Position numbers and translations under genes: made by a program
Part shown: positions 7,890 through 10,737 of the stretch, piece by piece
Layout: every line of letters starts with the position of its first letter
How positions within the stretch are numbered: position 1 is the first letter of the stretch
Assembly: GCA_003552425.1 (NCBI GenBank)
Contig: PUMC01000040.1
Coordinates: 1-10,737 of the forward strand
DNA length: 10,737 nt
Source: Candidatus Acetothermia bacterium
GTDB lineage: Bacteria > Bipolaricaulota > Bipolaricaulia > Bipolaricaulales > Bipolaricaulaceae
Reading direction: 5' to 3'
The notes under the pieces: model-generated
What the model saw: the letters and a program-made list of their open reading frames with translations, nothing else
The model's database searches: none
What the model was told of the DNA's origin: nothing

Positions 7890-8503
7890 TGGGGCAGCCC
7901 GTTGACGGCATCCAGGGCGTCCTGGGAGAGGACGTCGGCGTAGACCTGGGTCGTTCGTATGGATGCATGTCCGAGCTGTCGTTGTACCAGACGAAGGTTG
8001 AACCGGGATGCGCGATACAGCATCGAAGCGTAGGTATGACGGCACGAGTGTATCGAGAACCGCTCCGGGATCTCGGCCCCGCGCGCCATCCTCTTGAACA
8101 TCACGTACACGGCCTGGCGGGTGAACGGCCCGCCGCGGGGTGACGGGAACAGCAGCGCCTCAGGTTCCGTGGACTCGCCCACGGAATCCTTCCAGGAAAG
8201 ATAGTCCGCCAAGTGCTCCCGAAGCGCACTTCCCATGTCCACGCCGCGCTCCTTACCTCCCTTTCCCTGGCGGACGATGAGCGCGGCGTGACCCGGATCC
8301 AGGAGGAGGTCGCGTACCCTGAGGGCGGTGATCTCCGAAACCCTGAGCCCCGCATCGAGCGCGACATGCAGGATCGCCCACTCACGGACAGGACCGACCC
8401 GGCCCACCTTCCGCGCCTCCAGGGCCTCCTTGCGGGCGAACGCCTTGAGCCGGCGTACCTGTTCCGGCGTCATGAAGTCTTCTCGAGTAAGTTCGAACGG
8501 CAT
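7886..8503 (-). CDS. Tyrosine recombinase, catalytic domain only
   Basis: A 205-residue protein with all the catalytic residues of the tyrosine recombinase (phage integrase) family: R54 in DAGLRVSEI, K81 in QGKGGKER, H152 and R155 in HSCRHTY, H179 in QLGHASIRTT, and the nucleophile Y188 nine residues later in TTQVYADV, the same spacing as XerC/XerD. Such enzymes cut and rejoin DNA through a 3'-phosphotyrosine. Typical Xer or integrase proteins are about 300 residues and start with a core-binding domain of about 100 residues. Here the protein starts about 15 residues before the first catalytic-domain helix, so that domain is absent. The ATG at 8503 follows a run of Gs (AGGGGGGGTTG); a TTG one codon upstream is an alternative. 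No disrupted N-terminal coding sequence is visible upstream, where the repeat-bearing gap lies instead. The stop overlaps the next start (ATGA), tying the gene to the membrane operon. Confidence 0.93.
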   Translation of the reverse strand: MPFELTREDFMTPEQVRRLKAFARKEALEARKVGRVGPVREWAILHVALDAGLRVSEITALRVRDLLLDPGHAALIVRQGKGGKERGVDMGSALREHLADYLSWKDSVGESTEPEALLFPSPRGGPFTRQAVYVMFKRMARGAEIPERFSIHSCRHTYASMLYRASRFNLRLVQRQLGHASIRTTQVYADVLSQDALDAVNGLPQ

Positions 8504-8514
8504 CAACCCCCCCT

Positions 8515-8547
8515 ACAACAGTTTACCAATGATGCACAAGAGTTTAC
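8515..8547 (-). repeat. Pair of 12-bp direct repeats 21 bp apart upstream of the recombinase
   Basis: Read on the minus strand, GTAAACTCTTGT (8547-8536) and GTAAACTGTTGT (8526-8515) differ by one base and are offset by 21 bp, about two helical turns. They end only 11 bp before the recombinase ATG. The core GTAAAC also forms the arms of the inverted repeat at 8599-8634, so these are probably sites for the same protein. Binding sites for the recombinase (accessory or arm-type) or for a repressor are the two main options. Confidence 0.7.
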
Positions 8548-8561
8548 GAAAGAACTGTCAC
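8533..8561 (-). promoter_or_regulatory. Weak candidate promoter for the recombinase-led operon
   Basis: On the minus strand GTGACA (8561-8556) matches five of six bases of the -35 consensus. Seventeen bases later lies TGTGCA (8538-8533), which is a poor -10. The direct repeats overlap the spacer and the region just after it, so a protein bound there could block transcription. No better leftward promoter is visible in this gap. The operon could also be read through from the HD gene. Confidence 0.2.
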
Positions 8562-8631
8562 GATGCAAAAGCCTTGTGTGAAGGGCATTCTGGGGAACGC
8601 CGAGTTTACAAAAGGACCCTTTTGTAAACTC
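8540..8631. repeat. Dispersed 13-bp motif GAGTTTACRAAAG, three good copies
   Basis: GAGTTTACGAAAG (8540-8552) and GAGTTTACAAAAG (8602-8614) are direct copies differing at one base. CTTTTGTAAACTC (8619-8631) is the inverted copy and forms the right arm of the palindrome. A fourth, weaker copy (8519-8531, ten of thirteen bases) overlaps the start-proximal direct repeat. These four sites lie together in one 138-bp gap, and I noticed no other copy elsewhere in the window. Confidence 0.7.
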
Positions 8632-8634
8632 GGC
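8599..8634. repeat. Perfect 17-bp inverted repeat with 2-nt centre (candidate recombinase site, operator or hairpin)
   Basis: The left arm 8599-8615 (GCCGAGTTTACAAAAGG) and right arm 8618-8634 are exact reverse complements around the dinucleotide AC. Viewed as a recombination site, it can be divided into 11-bp arms (8602-8612 and 8621-8631) flanking an 8-bp spacer (8613-8620) that is asymmetric only at its centre, like a simple tyrosine-recombinase core site. In RNA it would form a strong hairpin just after the HD-gene stop on the minus strand, but the sequence after it (GTTCCCC) is not a U tract, so an intrinsic terminator is less likely. It lies 7 bp past the HD stop codon and about 96 bp before the recombinase start. 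Confidence 0.85.
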
Positions 8635-8641
8635 CCTCGGG

Positions 8642-9424
8642 TCAGCCGATGGCGTACTTCTCGATGATCTTGGTCTCCTCACCTTCGATCTCCGCAGAAA
8701 CGTCGATGTACGGGCGGAGCCCTGACCGGCCAAGCTTCTCCTTGAACAGCGTGTCGAGTTGGAAGATCCCGGCGGAGTTCGACATGCGCACGTGGATGTG
8801 GACGGGCTTCTCCTCTCCGCGCGTCACCTTGACCTTCTCGATCGCCAGTGCAGACACCGAGTGAATCGTGGGTTCGCCTACACGGAAGGGTATCCGCGCA
8901 CGGCCCTTCTCCATGTCCAGGGCATCAGCGACCTTGATGATCCCGGCCTCCACGGTGAGCGGTTCCGCCTCGCGTCGGTGGGCGAACACGGCGTGCATGG
9001 TGTCCATGGTCACGGCGGTGAGCATCGGCTCCTCGTACACGCCTTGCAGAAGGTCGTCGAGAAGCCATGGGGCGAGGATGACGGACAGGAGTTCGTGGTC
9101 GGTTCGATGGACGGCATGTCCCACATCGTGCAGCGCCGATGCAAGGAGCACGACAACCTCCGCATCCTCGATGGTGCCGTTGTGATCGGCGATACCCAAT
9201 CGCACGCCTGCCTCGTGAAGATACGACAGAATCTTGAGCGCCAACCGGGTGACGATGCGTACGTGAACAGGGCCATGGTCATTGACGCGCATGCGGTTGA
9301 TGGCCGTGATGTTCGATATTGTCCATAGCGCCTGCATCCGTTCGGACTCGGCGAGGCGCTGTTTCACGAGTTCGAGCTTGCGCTTGCCCATGGGGGCATG
9401 ATGCCCTAACTCCAGCGGTCCCAC
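8642..9424 (-). CDS. HD-domain phosphohydrolase-like protein
   Basis: A 260-residue soluble protein with the HD-superfamily metal ligands: H50 in NDHGPVHV, the H99-D100 pair in SALHDVGHAVHRTDH, and D167 in IIKVADALDMEKGR. The second half is an alpha/beta region ending in TKIIEKYAIG. Similar stand-alone HD proteins occur widely in bacteria and archaea; their substrates, presumed nucleotides or other phosphate esters, are mostly unknown. Two starts are possible. GTG at 9424 has AGGAG five bases upstream but overlaps the regulator gene by 19 nt. ATG at 9389-9391 (MGKRKLEL) leaves a 14-bp gap but has a weak ribosome site. I give the GTG form. It probably shares a transcript with the MerR-like gene. 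A 138-bp repeat-bearing gap separates it from the recombinase, so it may not belong to the membrane operon. Confidence 0.85.
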   Translation of the reverse strand: MGPLELGHHAPMGKRKLELVKQRLAESERMQALWTISNITAINRMRVNDHGPVHVRIVTRLALKILSYLHEAGVRLGIADHNGTIEDAEVVVLLASALHDVGHAVHRTDHELLSVILAPWLLDDLLQGVYEEPMLTAVTMDTMHAVFAHRREAEPLTVEAGIIKVADALDMEKGRARIPFRVGEPTIHSVSALAIEKVKVTRGEEKPVHIHVRMSNSAGIFQLDTLFKEKLGRSGLRPYIDVSAEIEGEETKIIEKYAIG

Positions 9425-9828
9425 CAGGGCTCCTGTCCCCTGGTATCATCGATCTTGGCCTCCAGTGCGCGGACCCGTGCTTCGAGGTGCCGGACCTGTT
9501 CGGCGAGGTGCTGGACGAAGGCAGGCCACCCATGGTCCGGTATGGCCTGGTGTAGTCCACTATGCTCCTCTGACATACGAAACGCAGGCGTGACCTCTTC
9601 AGCCTGGTAACGAACGAGTGCAGCAGCTTCCTTTAGGGTGTGCCCGGTTTCGCACAGAGCCTGGAGCGCTTGGAGGTACGCGAGGCCGCTTTCGGTAACG
9701 AGGAGCTGATTGTTGGGGCCGCGGCGGAGGTGTCCCACAAGCAGGTCCCGTAGGGCCTCGATGCGATTGCGTACCTGGTGTTCGGTTTCCAAGTTGAGGG
9801 TGTCCACGAGCTGAGGGACGGTATACAT
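9406..9828 (-). CDS. Small MerR-like DNA-binding regulator with C-terminal coiled coil
   Basis: A 140-residue protein. The N-terminus, YTVPQLVDTLNL followed by VRNRIEALRDLLVGHLRR, looks like the helix-turn-helix and wing of a MerR-type domain. It continues with NNQLLVTESGLAYLQALQAL and ETGHTLKEAAALV, matching the second half of that fold (recognition wing, then the hinge helices). Residues about 105-127 (QHLAEQVRHLEARVRALEAKI) form a short heptad-like coiled coil, suitable for dimerisation. No cysteine-rich effector site is present, so it is unlikely to be a metal sensor. The ATG at 9828 follows a strong GGAGG seven bases upstream; the open frame to 9888 has no such support. It overlaps the HD gene by 19 nt and is divergent from mutL. 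The fold assignment rests on pattern only and is moderate; the target is unknown, though the repeat in its own promoter hints at autoregulation. Confidence 0.7.
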   Translation of the reverse strand: MYTVPQLVDTLNLETEHQVRNRIEALRDLLVGHLRRGPNNQLLVTESGLAYLQALQALCETGHTLKEAAALVRYQAEEVTPAFRMSEEHSGLHQAIPDHGWPAFVQHLAEQVRHLEARVRALEAKIDDTRGQEPWWDRWS

Positions 9829-9855
9829 GGTTGAGCCTCCTTTTGTTCGGTTTAG

Positions 9856-9884
9856 CCCCAGCCTAGCGCCCCGGTGGGCTGGGG
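9856..9884. repeat. 8-bp inverted repeat overlapping the promoter (possible MerR-type operator)
   Basis: CCCCAGCC (9856-9863) and GGCTGGGG (9877-9884) are perfect inverted arms with a 13-bp centre. They span the region between the candidate -35 and -10 hexamers and part of both, which is where MerR-family proteins bind. In GC-rich DNA an 8-bp repeat of this sort can arise by chance. Confidence 0.4.
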
Positions 9885-9888
9885 GCAA
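9860..9888 (-). promoter_or_regulatory. Candidate promoter for the MerR-like/HD genes
   Basis: On the minus strand TTGCCC (9888-9883) and TAGGCT (9865-9860) are separated by exactly 17 bp and lie about 30 bp before the GGAGG and ATG of the regulator gene. The hexamers are GC-shifted versions of the sigma-70 consensus. The position and spacing are good; the match is modest. Confidence 0.45.
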
Positions 9889-9923
9889 GTGGCGGCCGGA
9901 TCGACGGGATGCTAGCCTTGGGC

Positions 9924-10737
9924 ATGCCGATCCGACGGCTTGAGGAGAGGGTCGTACGGCAGATCGCTGCCGGGGAAGTGGTGGACCGCCCGGCTTCGGC
10001 GTTGAAGGAACTCGTGGAGAATGCGCTTGACGCGGGGGCGCGCGCTGTGCAGGTAGAACTCTCCGGCGGTGGTGCCGACCGGATCCAAGTCAGCGACGAC
10101 GGAGTGGGTATGACGCCCGCTGACATGCGGCTTGCGATCGAGCGGCACACCACGAGCAAGCTCGCCCGCGAAGAGGATCTGCGGCACATCCGGACGCTCG
10201 GCTTCCGGGGGGAGGCGCTTGCCGCGATCTGCGCCGTCTCCCGCGCACAGATCGTGTCGCGTCCGGCCGATGGCGAGGCGGGGCACCGGTTGGCCGTTGA
10301 GGGGGGGTGCGTCGTCGCGGACGAGCCGGCAGCCCGGGCCGTGGGCACCACGGTGGAACTCAAGGAGCTGTTCTTCAACGTCCCCGCGCGCCGCAAGTTC
10401 ATGCAGGCCCCTGTCTCTGAGGCTCGCTATGCGCTGGGTGCCCTCCGCCGTCTCGTTCTGTCGCGCCCGGATGTGCACTACACGGTTTCCTCTGAGGGAC
10501 GACGGGTTCTCGCTGCTGCGCCCGCTCGTGACCCTGGGGAACGGGTCGGCCAGCTGTATGGGGCGGAGTTCACAGAGCAGCTGCACCGGGTGGACCTTGA
10601 GGAAGAAGGGCTGGCGCTCACTGCGCTCCTCGGCCCTCCGGAGTTGGTGAGGGGTACGCGTGCCGACCAGCACCTTCTCCTCTCTGGACGCCCGGTGCGT
10701 CCTGGCGCGCTGGGCGCTGCGGTGTACCACGCATACC
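9924..10737 (+). CDS. mutL: DNA mismatch repair protein MutL (partial, N-terminal ATPase domain)
   Basis: The first 271 codons of MutL, cut by the right edge. It has the canonical GHKL ATPase motifs: IAAGEVVDRPASALKELVEN with E32 and N33 followed by ALDAGA, DDGVGM (58-63), RHTTSKL, TLGFRGEAL (91-99) and LFFNVPARRKF (149-159). The transducer region follows, including QHLLLSGRPV where most MutL proteins have an Asn-Gly-Arg; here Ser replaces Asn. MutL couples MutS mismatch recognition to strand incision and repair in the cytoplasm. The start at ATG 9924 gives the normal family N-terminus (MPIRRLEERV). No clear ribosome site or promoter is visible in front of it. It is divergent from the MerR-like gene, and no mutS is in view. 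The C-terminal domain, which would tell whether it is an endonuclease type, is outside the window. Confidence 0.97.
   Translation, partial: MPIRRLEERVVRQIAAGEVVDRPASALKELVENALDAGARAVQVELSGGGADRIQVSDDGVGMTPADMRLAIERHTTSKLAREEDLRHIRTLGFRGEALAAICAVSRAQIVSRPADGEAGHRLAVEGGCVVADEPAARAVGTTVELKELFFNVPARRKFMQAPVSEARYALGALRRLVLSRPDVHYTVSSEGRRVLAAAPARDPGERVGQLYGAEFTEQLHRVDLEEEGLALTALLGPPELVRGTRADQHLLLSGRPVRPGALGAAVYHAY

Noticed and set aside
7890..8045. 52-codon N-terminal extension of the two-helix membrane protein
   Set aside because: It runs inside the recombinase gene. The signal-peptide start at 7889 with an ATGA overlap is far better.
8599..8634. Intrinsic terminator for the HD gene
   Set aside because: The hairpin would be strong, but the bases after it on the minus strand (GTTCCCC) are not a U tract; on the plus strand it is followed by CCTCGGG. 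It may still cause some termination or stabilise the 3' end, so it is kept as a repeat rather than called a terminator.
8504..8641. Integron attI or attC site, or a mobile gene cassette
   Set aside because: The GTTTAC motif does not fit the GTTRRRY core, no attC-type array or cassettes follow, and the recombinase lacks the N-terminal domain of integron integrases. Only the layout is reminiscent.
7886..9424. Prophage or integrative element carried by the recombinase
   Set aside because: No phage structural, replication, relaxase or excisionase genes are present, no tRNA borders it, and the recombinase is locked to the operon by overlapping codons.
9912..10730. Open frame on the minus strand across mutL (272 codons)
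   Set aside because: It is a shadow of mutL, whose ATPase motifs are unmistakable on the plus strand.

Overview
This is a GC-rich bacterial chromosome segment. The only clear housekeeping gene, mutL, is cut by the right edge and reads rightward. Everything else reads leftward. I cannot place the organism to a phylum from sequence alone. Nothing looks like a plasmid or phage core region.

Right part (9406-10737): mutL is divergent from a small MerR-like regulator. A 95-bp gap between them holds a plausible leftward promoter (TTGCCC, 17 bp, TAGGCT) overlapping an inverted repeat. The regulator overlaps a downstream HD-domain phosphohydrolase-like gene by 19 nt.

Middle (8504-8641): this 138-bp gap is the most unusual non-coding stretch. 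It has a perfect 17-bp inverted repeat with a 2-nt centre, plus two further copies of the same motif in direct orientation. They sit immediately upstream of a tyrosine recombinase gene that encodes a complete catalytic domain and no N-terminal core-binding domain.

Left part (1-8503): eight leftward genes follow with no gaps, and every junction is a 4-nt overlap, a larger overlap or an abutting stop/start. In order they are the tyrosine recombinase, a secreted/membrane-anchored protein, a roughly six-helix membrane protein, a three-helix protein with a long acidic Pro/Gly-rich region, a MoxR AAA+ ATPase, a DUF58 protein, a BatA-like VWA membrane protein, and a large membrane VWA protein with a glutamine-amidotransferase-like fold and the start of a second VWA domain (cut by the left edge). 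From MoxR onward this is the well-known MoxR-DUF58-VWA arrangement. It is thought to be a membrane-associated chaperone or metal-dependent assembly machine, but its substrate is unknown in most bacteria.

The unusual feature is that a catalytic-domain-only recombinase, with an array of candidate binding sites, forms the first cistron of this machine and is coupled to it by an ATGA overlap. That suggests the recombinase, or its DNA sites, could control or switch expression of the membrane operon. This is inference; the sequence shows only the arrangement.
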